Shown here one piece after another: positions 39,842 to 49,250 of a DNA stretch of 64,000 nucleotides. The notes beneath the pieces are model-generated. The model was not told the origin of the DNA. It saw nothing but the letters and a program-made list of their open reading frames with translations, and made no database searches. The position numbers were made by a program, and so were the translations under genes. Positions within the stretch are counted from its first letter, which is position 1; each line of letters starts with the position of its first letter. Origin of the DNA: Bog-473 sp963779735 (GTDB lineage Bacteria > Actinomycetota > Acidimicrobiia > Acidimicrobiales > RAAP-2); contig CAVZZJ010000003.1 in the NCBI GenBank assembly GCA_963779735.1, forward strand, positions 62,001 through 126,000, written 5' to 3'.

Positions 39842-40347
39842 CACCCGGTGACGCCTCGGCTGTGGCATACCATCCCTGGACCACCTACATGTGGGCCAGC
39901 GAGGAGGCGCGTCGGCGCGGCGACCGAAGGGCAGGTACCGATCACCTCGTACTTGGCCTACTGGAGGATCCGACGATCGAGTCTGTCTTGGGTGTGAGTT
40001 TGCAAGATGCCCGGGATGCTCTCGACGCGCTCGACAGGCAGTCTCTCGACTCTTTGGGCATAGACCCAGATGTCGATGCACCGCCCCTACGTATGCGCAC
40101 CGTTCCAAATCGACCGACACTCAAGGCCGTCGTCAAGGACCGCCTTCGCATGACCCCCAAGGCGAAGGCCGTTCTCCAAGAGGCAGGCAGACCGATGCGC
40201 CGAGGCGGACGCATCACCGCCGAGGATGTTCTAGCCCGGCTTCTCGTGCTCGAACCACCCGATCCCGCCGCCGTACTTTTCGCGGCGCTGGGCGTGAATG
40301 TCCAACAGGTTCGAGAGAGACTCACCACGCCGGCGAGGGGCTCGTAG
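39838..40347 (+). CDS. Clp N-terminal-domain protein (no ATPase)
   Basis: 169 residues with two Clp-N-type repeats: WASEEARRRGDRRAGTDHLVLGLLEDPTIESVLGV near the start and LTPKAKAVLQEA-like RMTPKAKAVLQEAGRPM followed by ITAEDVLARLLVLEPPDPAAVLFAALGV. No AAA+ module follows, so it cannot unfold proteins itself. It might hand the HTH partner to a Clp protease or sense a peptide; that is inference. Confidence 0.85.
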   Translation: MTPGDASAVAYHPWTTYMWASEEARRRGDRRAGTDHLVLGLLEDPTIESVLGVSLQDARDALDALDRQSLDSLGIDPDVDAPPLRMRTVPNRPTLKAVVKDRLRMTPKAKAVLQEAGRPMRRGGRITAEDVLARLLVLEPPDPAAVLFAALGVNVQQVRERLTTPARGS

Positions 40348-40524
40348 GTAGTACCGCCTGAAGATCGGGGAGCCGCGCATCTACCCCAACGGGAGTTCGA
40401 CGTGCTCGCCCTATCGCGTTCGACTCAGCAACGCGGTGGCTGCGGCCTAACCTGATGTCGTGACGGGTTCGGTGAACAACTCCGCGTTTGGAGTGGGGCT
40501 CGAGGCGAGTACGGTTCGGGGCAC

Positions 40525-40737
40525 ATGACCTATGCCGGCTGGGAACCCGTGGTGGTGGCCCCGTATGGAGCAACGGTTCCCCCCGGTTGGTACGCAGATG
40601 CGAGCGGTCAAAACCGACTCCGGTGGTGGGACGGGAGTCGGTGGACCGAGCACGTCTGGAGTGCGGAGCCGCCAGCTCCCGGTGTCCACCGACTGACTAG
40701 TGGGTCATACGCTGATCCAACGGCGGCGGGCAAATGA
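40525..40737 (+). CDS. DUF2510-domain small protein
   Basis: 70 residues. The core PPGWYADASGQNRLRWWDG with SRWTEHVW is the DUF2510 motif, common in actinobacterial membrane proteins, but here it stands almost alone without a membrane helix. The 177-base gap before it shows nothing else. Function unknown. Confidence 0.75.
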   Translation: MTYAGWEPVVVAPYGATVPPGWYADASGQNRLRWWDGSRWTEHVWSAEPPAPGVHRLTSGSYADPTAAGK

Positions 40738-40771
40738 TCGGGCGTCCGGACCCACGGCGGCCCTCTGGGCG

Positions 40772-41503
40772 CTATTCGACGAGATCGTCTGCCCGCTCGC
40801 CGTAGGCCGGAATGATGGGGAGGTAGGGACCCGGGTTGCCGTGCCAATCGAAGGCGAGGATCTGTTTCCGACTGCGCCGACCACCGAACGCTCGGAGCAG
40901 CTCAAACCGATCTCCCGCCACGGTCACCTGCGGCTCGCCGTTTCCGAGGACCCGCTGTTTGCTTCCGTACTGAACGGCAAGGGCGGGCAGATCCAACTTC
41001 CGGATGCGATAGTCAACGCCGAAGCAGTAGGTGGCCAGGGCCAAAGACAGTGCCGGGCCGTCGTTGGCGGGTGGCAATCCAAGGGCTCCTCGCACGTCTT
41101 GATAGTGGATCTCGAGATCTGTCACCAAGATGGCGCCGAGGCCGAACGGTGCCGGATCGGGGAACGGGATCTCCCCCTTCAGCATCGGGGAGATCGTGGT
41201 GATGAGTTGTCGCCAGTCGTCGGCCAGACTCTCGATCGACCGGTCACCCAGCCGTTCGACGTGGTGCGCGGTCATGCGATCCCGTGTCCCGCTGACCTCG
41301 TCGTCCCGCCATTGTTCGAGCAAGTCCATCGTTGGGAGGCTCCCTGTGACTGCGTCCGAAGCAAGCCCGACGACGTGCGCCAGCACATCGTGTACCTCCC
41401 ACCCCGGGCAGGCCGGAACGGCGGCGGTGCTCCGGTCGCCATGTTCGAGCACCACCAGGGCGAATCGTTCCTGTTGCGTTGCATACAGGGTGTGGAGTTC
41501 CAT
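40772..41503 (-). CDS. Maleylpyruvate isomerase/mycothiol-dependent (DinB-like) family protein
   Basis: 243 residues. The four-helix N-terminal bundle has VPACPGWEVHDVLAHVVGLASDAV, the family's metal-binding His region, and VTDLEIHYQDVRGALGLP supplies further ligands. The C-terminal lobe (after about 185) is the SCP2-like part. Members use mycothiol or remain uncharacterised. ATG 41503 gives the usual start; the frame is open six codons further. Confidence 0.82.
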   Translation of the reverse strand: MELHTLYATQQERFALVVLEHGDRSTAAVPACPGWEVHDVLAHVVGLASDAVTGSLPTMDLLEQWRDDEVSGTRDRMTAHHVERLGDRSIESLADDWRQLITTISPMLKGEIPFPDPAPFGLGAILVTDLEIHYQDVRGALGLPPANDGPALSLALATYCFGVDYRIRKLDLPALAVQYGSKQRVLGNGEPQVTVAGDRFELLRAFGGRRSRKQILAFDWHGNPGPYLPIIPAYGERADDLVE

Positions 41504-41680
41504 GTCGGGATTCAACCACAACCTGGGCTCGGCTCCGTGTTACGAGCGGCGACTGGGAAGTGGATCGCCGGACCGGCCAGCGGTTTCAGGCCGCGGGCGC
41601 TCGCGTCCGGGCCCGCCGTGCCGTCACGCTCACGAGTAGGGTGCGAGACTGCAGCGAAGCAGAGCACAGGAGGAGGCACC

Positions 41681-42610
41681 TTGAAAGCAGTGCGGAACAC
41701 GCCACCGGGTGTGGAGGTCGTCGATGTCGACGAGCCGCAAGGCGAGGGCGAGCTGGTGCGGGTGGCCGTGACGGGCATCTGCGCGTCGGACCTCAACTAC
41801 CTGCGCTTCGGTAGCACCCAGATAGCAGGGCACGAATTCGCCGGCGTGCTCAGTGACGGGACACCCGTAGCAGTCGAGGCGATCTTCGGCTGCGGTGCGT
41901 GCCCGCGTTGTGAACAGGGCAACTACAACCTCTGTGAACGCGGCCCGACGGCGCTGGGCATGCTCGACCCCGGTGGCATGTGCGAGTGGTTCATCGCACC
42001 CCGCCACGCGCTGGTGCCGCTCCCAGTGGGCCTGGGCCTTGCCGATGCGGCGCTCGTCGAGCCGGCGTCCGTCGCCTGGCACAGCTGCCACACCGGCGGG
42101 GTGGGCCCCGACACCCGTGTGGCGGTCGTCGGTGCGGGCGCCATCGGCATTCTGGCCGCAACCTCGGCTCAGACCATGGGTGCACCCGAGGTGGCAGTCG
42201 AGGCGCGCCATCCTCATCAGCACCAGGCGCGCGAGAGCATCGGGGCGTCGACGCCCACGGGCGGCTACGACGTCGTCATCGAAACCGGCGGCAGCGAAAG
42301 TGCCCTGCGCCGGGCGGTCGAGCTCGCCCGACCGGGCGGCACCGTCGTCTACCTCGGTGTCTACGATCCCGAGACCACCTGGCCCCACCATGAGGCGTTC
42401 CTGCGTGAGATCGCTCTCCGCTCCTCGTTGGGCTACTGCGGCCACCACGGCCGCCGGGAGTTCGCCGAGGCGGCAGACATGCTCGCGGTGCGCCCCGAGC
42501 TGACCGCCATGCTTATCACGCACCGATTCCCCATTGAGGATGCCCCTGAGGCGTTCCGCGTCGCGCAGGACAAGTCCCGGGGCGTCTTCCGCGTGGTCGT
42601 CGAGCCCTGA
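41681..42610 (+). CDS. Zinc-dependent MDR alcohol dehydrogenase-like protein
   Basis: 309 residues, shorter than the normal 340-360. Catalytic zinc ligands in GICASDLN and GHEFAGV, four structural-zinc cysteines in FGCGACPRCEQGNYNLCERG, cofactor motif VGAGAIGI. The missing length lies in the Rossmann domain, where EVAVEARHPHQHQARESIGA is compressed. TTG at 41681 follows AGGAGGAGG, so it is the better start. Substrate unknown. Confidence 0.87.
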   Translation: MKAVRNTPPGVEVVDVDEPQGEGELVRVAVTGICASDLNYLRFGSTQIAGHEFAGVLSDGTPVAVEAIFGCGACPRCEQGNYNLCERGPTALGMLDPGGMCEWFIAPRHALVPLPVGLGLADAALVEPASVAWHSCHTGGVGPDTRVAVVGAGAIGILAATSAQTMGAPEVAVEARHPHQHQARESIGASTPTGGYDVVIETGGSESALRRAVELARPGGTVVYLGVYDPETTWPHHEAFLREIALRSSLGYCGHHGRREFAEAADMLAVRPELTAMLITHRFPIEDAPEAFRVAQDKSRGVFRVVVEP

Positions 42611-42674
42611 GGGAACTGCCTGATCCGAAGCGGCCGCCTGATGCGTTGCATAGTCCTAATGCGGGAGACAGCTG

Positions 42675-42932
42675 ATGTCCGGTGACGACGACTTGTTCCA
42701 CCAGGTAGGGCTCATCTTGGGGAGCCGGCCGGGCTGGAGATATGAGCCATCGACCACGCCTGGGGCTCAACCGTCGTGGTGCTTCGATCCCAACGGAGAG
42801 ATCCTGATTGGCGTCACAGTGATCGACGGTGTTCACTCGGTCTACCTGCCGAACGAGGACAGGGAGATCGATTTCGAAAGTCGCGACATGCTCATTGCCT
42901 GGGTCGACGAGAATGAGGTTCGCTTCGCTTAG
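42675..42932 (+). CDS. Small hypothetical protein
   Basis: 85 residues, acidic, no motif I recognise. WCFDPNGEILIGVTVIDG and VYLPNEDREIDFESRDMLIAW suggest a small alpha/beta fold. ATG preceded by GGGAGA. Alone between the alcohol dehydrogenase and the hydrolase. Confidence 0.55.
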   Translation: MSGDDDLFHQVGLILGSRPGWRYEPSTTPGAQPSWCFDPNGEILIGVTVIDGVHSVYLPNEDREIDFESRDMLIAWVDENEVRFA

Positions 42933-43030
42933 GTCATGGCGTCGTTGATGCTCGCTCCATCGGTCGCTTTGAACCAAGGGACTGGATAAGGTCACTTCCT
43001 TCAGCCAGACCAACCCGGAGGTCTCCGCAC

Positions 43031-43732
43031 ATGATGCCAATTGTCCTCATCCACGGCGGTGGCCTGGACAGCCGCTGCTGGGAGCGCCTGCTACCGGAGC
43101 TTCTCGGACCGGTTCTGGCGATCGACCTGCCCGGTCGCGGCGCACATCCGGCTCCGCTCGCCTCGGTTGATTTCGCCTACTGCGCCGCGTCGGTCCGCGA
43201 CGACGTCGACGCCGCGGGTTTCGACTCGGTCCTGCTCGTGGGCCACTCGTTGGCCGGCTGCTCTATGCCCGCCATGGTCGCTCTCATGGGTCAGCGCGTG
43301 GCGGGCTTGGTGTTCGTCGCGTGCACCGTGCCCGAGAGCGGCCACAGCGCATTCGACACTCTCGACCCCGATATTCAGGCCATGATTCTCGCCGCGGGTG
43401 AGCCGCTCGAACCTCGGCCGATGGATCCCGCCCTCGCCAAGGTTGTCCTCGGGAACGACCTGGACGACGAGCAGTTCGCATGGTGTGCCGAGCGACTGGT
43501 GCCCGAGGCGCCCCGACTGACGACGGAACCCGTCGACCTCTCACCACTGCGCGCCCCGATGCCTTGTACCTGGGTTCGTACGTTGCGGGACCTGATCGTG
43601 CCGGCGGCCAAGCAGTTGCGGTTCTCCGGCAACGTCGGCAACTGCCCCGTCGTTGACATCGACGCCGGTCATATGTGCATGGTCAGCCGGCCGGTGGCAC
43701 TCGCAGAGATCCTCAACGATGCCGCAGCTTGA
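43031..43732 (+). CDS. Alpha/beta hydrolase
   Basis: 233 residues. Oxyanion-side VLIHGGGLDSRCWERLLPEL at the start, nucleophile elbow VGHSLAGC with Ser near residue 78, and a late His in VVDIDAGHMCMVSRPVAL. Short lid, typical of small esterases or MenH/EstC-like enzymes. Substrate unknown. Confidence 0.88.
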   Translation: MMPIVLIHGGGLDSRCWERLLPELLGPVLAIDLPGRGAHPAPLASVDFAYCAASVRDDVDAAGFDSVLLVGHSLAGCSMPAMVALMGQRVAGLVFVACTVPESGHSAFDTLDPDIQAMILAAGEPLEPRPMDPALAKVVLGNDLDDEQFAWCAERLVPEAPRLTTEPVDLSPLRAPMPCTWVRTLRDLIVPAAKQLRFSGNVGNCPVVDIDAGHMCMVSRPVALAEILNDAAA

Positions 43733-43795
43733 GAGGTAGCGCCTCGGCGTACCGCTGTCGATCAGCGGAGAACGGTTGACTGGCATACTCAGACG

Positions 43796-44395
43796 GTGCC
43801 TCGTGATCGAGACATTCAGGCGTTTCACGATCGGGCCACCGACTACGAGCGCGGATGGCGCGGTCGGATGCACCACGACATCGCCGTCCGCACGGCTGAC
43901 CTGGCTCTCAGCCTCAACCCGGCGCCGCAACGGGTGCTCGATGTGGGATGCGGGACCGGACTGCTTCTGCGGCTCCTCGCTGACCGTCTCCCCGATGCCG
44001 ACGAACTGGCCGGAATTGATGCTGCAGCGGGCATGGTCGCCGTGGCGCGTTCGCTGGCAAAGGACCCCCGCCTCCGTCTCTCCAACGGGGTCGCGGAGAA
44101 CCTGCCCTATGCCGACCAATGGTTTGATTTGGTGGTCAGCACAACGTCCTTCGACCATTGGAGGGAGCAAGGCCGTGGGCTGGCCGAGTGTGCCCGGGTG
44201 CTTGCTCCGAGCGGCCACCTGGTCCTCACGGACCTGTTCTCCGTGTGGCTCGTTCCAACGATGCTCGTCGGCCGCAAGGACCGTGCGCGGACCAAGCATC
44301 GGGCGGGTGCCCTCTTGAAGGCGGCCGGATTCCGTTCCGTGAAGTGGTACACCCTCTATAGCCTGATCATCGGCTCGGCCGTGGCGTCGACATGA
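43796..44395 (+). CDS. SAM-dependent class I methyltransferase
   Basis: 199 residues. Motif I is VLDVGCGTGLLLRLLADR near residue 45, acidic residue in AGIDAAAGMVAVARS, and post-motif NLPYADQWFDLVVSTTSFDHW. UbiE/Methyltransf_11 type. A -10-like CATACT (43784-43789) ends six bases before the GTG, so the message is probably leaderless. Confidence 0.88.
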   Translation: MPRDRDIQAFHDRATDYERGWRGRMHHDIAVRTADLALSLNPAPQRVLDVGCGTGLLLRLLADRLPDADELAGIDAAAGMVAVARSLAKDPRLRLSNGVAENLPYADQWFDLVVSTTSFDHWREQGRGLAECARVLAPSGHLVLTDLFSVWLVPTMLVGRKDRARTKHRAGALLKAAGFRSVKWYTLYSLIIGSAVAST

Positions 44396-44553
44396 GGTCG
44401 TGCACGGTCGACGCATAGCCCGGAACTGCCGGGTGCCCCGTGGGAGCGGGATTGCCATCGCGCTCCCGCGCAGGCGGGCCAGTGGGATTTCTGGATGGAG
44501 CGGGGCACAATGGTGAGGAGACCCCGTCGGACAGGCTTCGGTAAGGCGAGCGT

Positions 44554-46242
44554 ATGCAATCGATGGACACCCATGGAGCAGGCGCTCGGTCGGTAGCGCC
44601 GGATTCGGCGTGGGCGCCGTTTCGTCATCACACCTTCGCCGCCATGTGGAGTGCTCAGTTCGTCAGCAATATCGGCAGCTGGATGCAGACCGTCGCCGCG
44701 CAGTGGCTGATGCTCACACTGACCAGTTCCGCCACCTACATCGCACTAGTCCAGACCGCGGCGAGCCTGCCCGTCGTGCTCTTCGCCGTGGTCGCCGGAG
44801 CGGCGGGCGATCTGGTTGACCGTCGGAAGTTTCTGCTCATCACCCAAGGTGTGATGCTCGTCGCCGCCGCCGCCCTCGGCTTTCTGGCCCTCGCCGGGTT
44901 GGTCACCCCCTGGGTGCTCCTTGCCCTGATCTTCGCCGTGGGCACCGGCCAAGCCCTGACGTCACCGACCTGGCAAGTGCTCCAGCCCGAGCTCGTCCCA
45001 GCCGATGAACGCCAGCAGGCCATTTCGCTCGGCGCCGTGAACCAGAACCTGGCCCGCGCCGTCGGCCCCGCCATCGGCGGCATTCTGCTGGCGGCGACCA
45101 GCGCCGGGACGGTCTTTTTGATCAACGCGGCGACGTTCGTTGCCGTCATCGCCGTTATCGCCTGGTGGAAGAACACTCGTTCTGTGTCGGCTATCCCTCG
45201 CGAGCACGTCGGCGAAGCCATCAGGGCCGGCGGTCGCTATGTGGCCGAGAGCCCCGCCCTGCGGGTCATCTTGTTGCGGGCAGCCCTGTTCATCTTCTTT
45301 GCCAGCTCCATCTGGGCATTGCTTCCTCTGATCGCTGAGTCCCAGCTACACCTGGGTTCGGGCGGCTACGGCCTTCTGTTGGGCTGTGTCGGCATCGGCG
45401 CGGTCGCAGGCGCGGCCCTCTTGCCGCGCCTGCGTGCCAAGTTGGCACCGGGCAGTCTCTTGACCGCGGGCTCGGTCGCACTTGCCGGTGTCGCTTTCGT
45501 GCTCGGATACGTGCATGTAACCGGCATCGTGGCCATCTCACTGGTCCTCGCCGGCCTGGCGTGGATTCTGGCCCTTTCGACCCTCAATTCGCTCTACCAG
45601 TTGACACTTCCGGGGTGGGTGAAGGCCCGCGGGATGTCCTTCTACCTGATCGTGTTCCAAGGGGGGAACGCCGTGGGGAGTGCCGTGATGGGCATCACGG
45701 CCGAGCACCTGGGGCTGTCGCCGACAATGCTGGTGGCGGGCGCGGCACTGGCCCTCGGTCCGCTCGCCGGGCTGCGTTACCGCTTCCGGCCGATCCCGCC
45801 CGAAGAGCTGGTGCCTGCCGGGGACTGGCCCCAGCCGCTCTTGGCAGCCGACGAACCGCCTGGTGGGCCGGTCATGGTGAGTGTCGAGTACTGGCCGCGC
45901 GAGGGGCTCGCCGACGATCTGCTCGTCGCACTCGAGGGAGCCCGGTTCAGTCGGCGCCGCACCGGTGCGAGCGGCTGGCGAGTGTGGCAGGACGCAGCCG
46001 ACCCGAACCGGATCGTCGAGCAATTCGTCGTGGCGTCCTGGTCGGAGCATATTCGCCAGCACGATCGGGTCACCGTTCGAGATCAGAAGCGGTTGGATTC
46101 GATCCGCGCCCTGACCGACCCCGAACACCAGACCACGGTTACACACTGGCTGACGCCACGATCGCGCACCCCCGCCGATCCCGGGATCGTCCCGGCCGCA
46201 CCGAGCGTGAACCCAGTTCCCGACGACATGGACCAGGCGTAG
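44554..46242 (+). CDS. MFS exporter (EntS/MFS_3 family) with C-terminal ABM-like domain
   Basis: 562 residues. Twelve membrane helices over about 25-410, with FAAMWSAQFVSNIGSWMQTVAAQWL, GDLVDRRKFLL as the helix 2-3 loop motif and VGPAIGGILLA. The soluble tail (about 430-530: VSVEYWPREGLADDLLVALEG, QFVVASWSEHIRQHDRVT) is the antibiotic-biosynthesis-monooxygenase-like part usual in MFS_3 proteins. Substrate unknown; relatives export siderophores or drugs. Confidence 0.88.
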   Translation: MQSMDTHGAGARSVAPDSAWAPFRHHTFAAMWSAQFVSNIGSWMQTVAAQWLMLTLTSSATYIALVQTAASLPVVLFAVVAGAAGDLVDRRKFLLITQGVMLVAAAALGFLALAGLVTPWVLLALIFAVGTGQALTSPTWQVLQPELVPADERQQAISLGAVNQNLARAVGPAIGGILLAATSAGTVFLINAATFVAVIAVIAWWKNTRSVSAIPREHVGEAIRAGGRYVAESPALRVILLRAALFIFFASSIWALLPLIAESQLHLGSGGYGLLLGCVGIGAVAGAALLPRLRAKLAPGSLLTAGSVALAGVAFVLGYVHVTGIVAISLVLAGLAWILALSTLNSLYQLTLPGWVKARGMSFYLIVFQGGNAVGSAVMGITAEHLGLSPTMLVAGAALALGPLAGLRYRFRPIPPEELVPAGDWPQPLLAADEPPGGPVMVSVEYWPREGLADDLLVALEGARFSRRRTGASGWRVWQDAADPNRIVEQFVVASWSEHIRQHDRVTVRDQKRLDSIRALTDPEHQTTVTHWLTPRSRTPADPGIVPAAPSVNPVPDDMDQA

Positions 46243-46274
46243 TTGACCGGGCGGCTGGCTGGCACGATAGGTGC

Positions 46275-47038
46275 GTGACCGATGGTGAGTTCATAGAGAT
46301 GGTGGTTGCCGCCTGCCGACGGCTCCCCAATGCGGAGGCGGTGAACCTCGGTGGATCGAGGGCCCGTGGGGACTTCGGTCCGGAGAGCGATTGGGACTTT
46401 GCCGTCTACTACCGAGGAGAGATCGACCCTCGGCCGCTCGAGGAGCTGGGTTGGCCGGGTCGGGTGTTCCGTCCCTTCGAATGGGGACAGGTGATGTACG
46501 GGGGAGCTGTCTTCGAGCTCGACGGGCGGCGCCTCGACGTCCACTTTCGCAACCTCGACGTCGTCGAGCACTGGACGCGGGAGGCCAACGAGGGAAGGTT
46601 CGACGTCCATATCCTGGCGTTTCACCTGGCCGGGATCCCGACGTACATGTTGCCCGGCGAGCTGGCCGGCAGCCGGGTCTTATGGGGAGTTCTTCCTCGA
46701 CCGGGCTTTCCGGATGCGCTCCGCAAGAGCGCCCCCCGTTCTGGCTGGGTCGGGCGAAACGAGAACTCGACTACGCCAACTACTGGGTCACCTCGGGCAA
46801 TCCGATCGGCTGCGCCGGGGCGCTGGCCAAGGTCGTTCTCCAGGGCGCGCACGCCCGGTTGGCGCACCGGGGCATCTGGGCGTTGAACGAGAAGCGAATG
46901 GTCAAATGGGCGGACCTGACCGGTCTGTACGGGCGATTCTCGAGCCTGGGGACGTCGGAAGAAGACCTGGACGGCGCGGTCCGAGATGTCCGGGCATCCA
47001 TCGGTGAGATCGAGTCCGAGGCCTCGCATCGACCTTGA
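46275..47038 (+). pseudogene. Nucleotidyltransferase-domain protein, single frameshift
   Basis: The first frame, from GTG 46275, has the nucleotidyltransferase signature NLGGSRARGDFGPESDWDFAV (metal aspartates in SDWD). At the C6 run near 46728-46733 the frame changes by one base (a C appears lost). The second frame then gives FWLGRAKRELDYANYWV, LAKVVLQGAHARLAHRG and a helical end. Resembles stand-alone aminoglycoside-type or DUF4037-like transferases; target unknown. Could be a sequencing indel. Confidence 0.8.
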
Positions 47039-47214
47039 GCGTCGTGGGACTGCTGGGGTGGCGGTGCATCGCCGCACCCCATCGTCTCGGGCCGACGTCG
47101 CGCATGGCGAATGCCGCCGAACGTCCATCGAAGCGGTGTGCAGATCACCCGTCGGGCTAGTGTCGGCTCCGGATCTGTGGTGCAGAACCATCGAGCGCGG
47201 AGCAAGAGGGTGGG

Positions 47215-48042
47215 ATGGGTCGAGTCGACGGAAAAGTGGCGTTCATCACCGGGGCGGCGCGAGGGCAGGGGCGCTCCCATGCGGTGAGGTTGGCGGGGGA
47301 GGGGGCCGACATCATTGCCATCGACCTGGCTGACCAGATCGCCACGGTTCCCTATCCGATGGCCACCATGGGCGACCTGGAGCAGACGGCTCGCCTGGTG
47401 GAGGAGGCGGGACAGCGCTGCGTGGCGGTTAGGGCTGATGTCCGCGACATCCATGCCCTGGCCGCCGCAGCCGACCAGGGGGCCGAAGCATTGGGCGGCA
47501 TTGACATCGTCATTGCCAACGCGGGGATCCTCCCCTTCGCATCTGGTGCCGAGTCGCTTGATCAGGCGGCCGCGTCGTGGTCAGACGCCGTCGGGGTCAT
47601 GCTTACCGGGGTGTTCAACACTCTCCGGGTGACCCAAGAGCGTTTGATCGACCAAGGTCGGGGGGGTTCGGTCGTCATCATCAGCTCAACGGCCGGTCTG
47701 CTCGGATCGCCGGGGGAGTCGGGAGGGATCCTAGGTTACACGGCGGCGAAGCACGGTGTAGTGGGGTTGATGAGGGGCTACGCCAAGCTCCTCGGTCCGC
47801 ACTCCATTCGGGTGAACACGATCCACCCGACGGCCGTGGAGACTCCGATGATCATTAACGAGGCGTTCGCCGCCTTCGTCAGTGGCAGCCGGTCGATGAA
47901 TGAGCTCACCACACGGGTGCTGCCGGTCAACATGATCCAAGCAAGCGACGTCTCCGACGCCATTGTGTGGCTGGTCTCGGACGAGGCCAAGTTCGTCACC
48001 GGGGTCACGCTTCCGGTCGATGCCGGTGTGACCTGTCCATGA
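47215..48042 (+). CDS. Mycofactocin-coupled SDR-family oxidoreductase
   Basis: 275 residues. The start GRVDGKVAFITGAARGQGRS is the hallmark of the mycofactocin-dependent SDR group (TIGR03971), which hold NAD tightly and pass electrons to mycofactocin. Active site Ser in ISSTAGL, YTAAKHG; NAGI present. No mycofactocin biosynthesis genes are in the window. The stop overlaps the next gene's ATG. Confidence 0.9.
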   Translation: MGRVDGKVAFITGAARGQGRSHAVRLAGEGADIIAIDLADQIATVPYPMATMGDLEQTARLVEEAGQRCVAVRADVRDIHALAAAADQGAEALGGIDIVIANAGILPFASGAESLDQAAASWSDAVGVMLTGVFNTLRVTQERLIDQGRGGSVVIISSTAGLLGSPGESGGILGYTAAKHGVVGLMRGYAKLLGPHSIRVNTIHPTAVETPMIINEAFAAFVSGSRSMNELTTRVLPVNMIQASDVSDAIVWLVSDEAKFVTGVTLPVDAGVTCP

Positions 48043-48866
48043 GCAAGCCGAGAGCTCTTGAGTGCCTGCACATGAACCACATCAACGCGATGGTGGAAGA
48101 CTTCGAGAAGGGCGTCGATCACCTCAGCGATCTCTATGGGGCACAGTTCAACCTCGATCTGCCCGGCGACCACTGGCATGCGTGCCTCCTAACCATCGGC
48201 GGCGTGATGTTCGAGGTGTTTGCGCCTTCGGAGTATCTCTTGAACGCCCGCTTCGGGCCCCACTACGTCGGTATCGAGTACCAGGTGGCCGATGTCGAGG
48301 CGGCCCGGGACGAGGTCCTGTCCAGGAAGATGCGGGTAATCAGGGAGTTGGGAGTCGCCTTCCACGTCCATCCTGTCGAAGCATTCGGCGTGGCGTGGGA
48401 GTTCTTCGGGCGCAGCTTCCACGATGTTCCGCCGCCCGTGCAGTACGTCGAGCCGCTCAAACCGTCCGACTACTGGCGTGCGCACCCCGTCGGCTACACC
48501 GGGCTCAAGCGCCTCAGCGTCGCCGTGTCGGACCTGGAGGCCGCCACCACGTTCTTCGAGGAGTTCCTCGGGGCCGCCATCCTTTACGACGAAGAGCGTC
48601 CAGCGGTCGCAGCCCGGGCAGTCGGCCTCACTTTGGCCGACACCGTGGCCGAACTCATCAGCCCGACCGGACCGGGTCCGATCGAGCGGTTCCTCGACCG
48701 CTACGGCGACGGCATCCGTTCAACCGTGTTCGCCGTCCGCGATCTGGACCAGGCGAGGCGCTACTTCGCCGATCGCGGTGTCATGCTCAACCCCGGCGAC
48801 GCGCCCGACGCGCTCTCGATCGCGCCGGAGGACAACCTCGGCTTGCTGTTCGAATTCTCGGAGTGA
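48039..48866 (+). CDS. Two-domain VOC-family protein
   Basis: 275 residues, two VOC halves: about 10-125 (HMNHINAMVEDFEKGVDHL, EVFAPSEYL) and 150-272 (LKRLSVAVSDLEAATTFFEEFLGA, LGLLFEFSE). The metal-site His in MNHI and Glu residues are present in half one; half two has lost the first His (LKRLSV). Coupled by ATGA to the SDR before and GTGA to the methyltransferase after, so the three act in one transcript. Confidence 0.85.
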   Translation: MSKPRALECLHMNHINAMVEDFEKGVDHLSDLYGAQFNLDLPGDHWHACLLTIGGVMFEVFAPSEYLLNARFGPHYVGIEYQVADVEAARDEVLSRKMRVIRELGVAFHVHPVEAFGVAWEFFGRSFHDVPPPVQYVEPLKPSDYWRAHPVGYTGLKRLSVAVSDLEAATTFFEEFLGAAILYDEERPAVAARAVGLTLADTVAELISPTGPGPIERFLDRYGDGIRSTVFAVRDLDQARRYFADRGVMLNPGDAPDALSIAPEDNLGLLFEFSE

Positions 48867-49231
48867 TCGTCCCGGTCGGGGCCGTTATCGGCAAGAGGTC
48901 GCTCCAGTCCGCGGCGATTGGCAACCAGAGCGAGGTGGAATGGATCGGACTCGTGTTCTTGTGGTGTGGCGTCGGCCTTCGAATATGGAGCTTTCGGACG
49001 TTCCCCTACCGGGTGATCCGGCATCCCGGCTATGCCGGGATCCTGCTCGTCGTCGTCGGTCTGGGCTTCGTCCTCAACAACTGGGCCTCGCTCCTCATAC
49101 TGGTCTTGGCGATCGCCGGGGGACTCGTCTACCGCATCACCGTAGAAGAGCGCGCGCTCTCGTCCGACCTCGGGGGTAGGTACCAGTCCTATGCGCAGGG
49201 CAGAAAGCGGCTTGTCCCGTTCGTTTGGTGA
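48863..49231 (+). CDS. Isoprenylcysteine carboxyl methyltransferase (ICMT)-family membrane protein, shortened
   Basis: 122 residues. Membrane helices and the signature YRVIRHPGYAGILL followed by VEERAL are clear. Full-length relatives have about 30 residues between the RT at the end of helix 2 (LRIWSFRT) and PYRxxRHP; here the two abut, so an in-frame internal deletion seems to have occurred. GTG start overlaps the VOC stop. Activity is doubtful. Confidence 0.75.
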   Translation: MIVPVGAVIGKRSLQSAAIGNQSEVEWIGLVFLWCGVGLRIWSFRTFPYRVIRHPGYAGILLVVVGLGFVLNNWASLLILVLAIAGGLVYRITVEERALSSDLGGRYQSYAQGRKRLVPFVW

Positions 49232-49250
49232 AGGCAGGCCGGTGCCCTAA

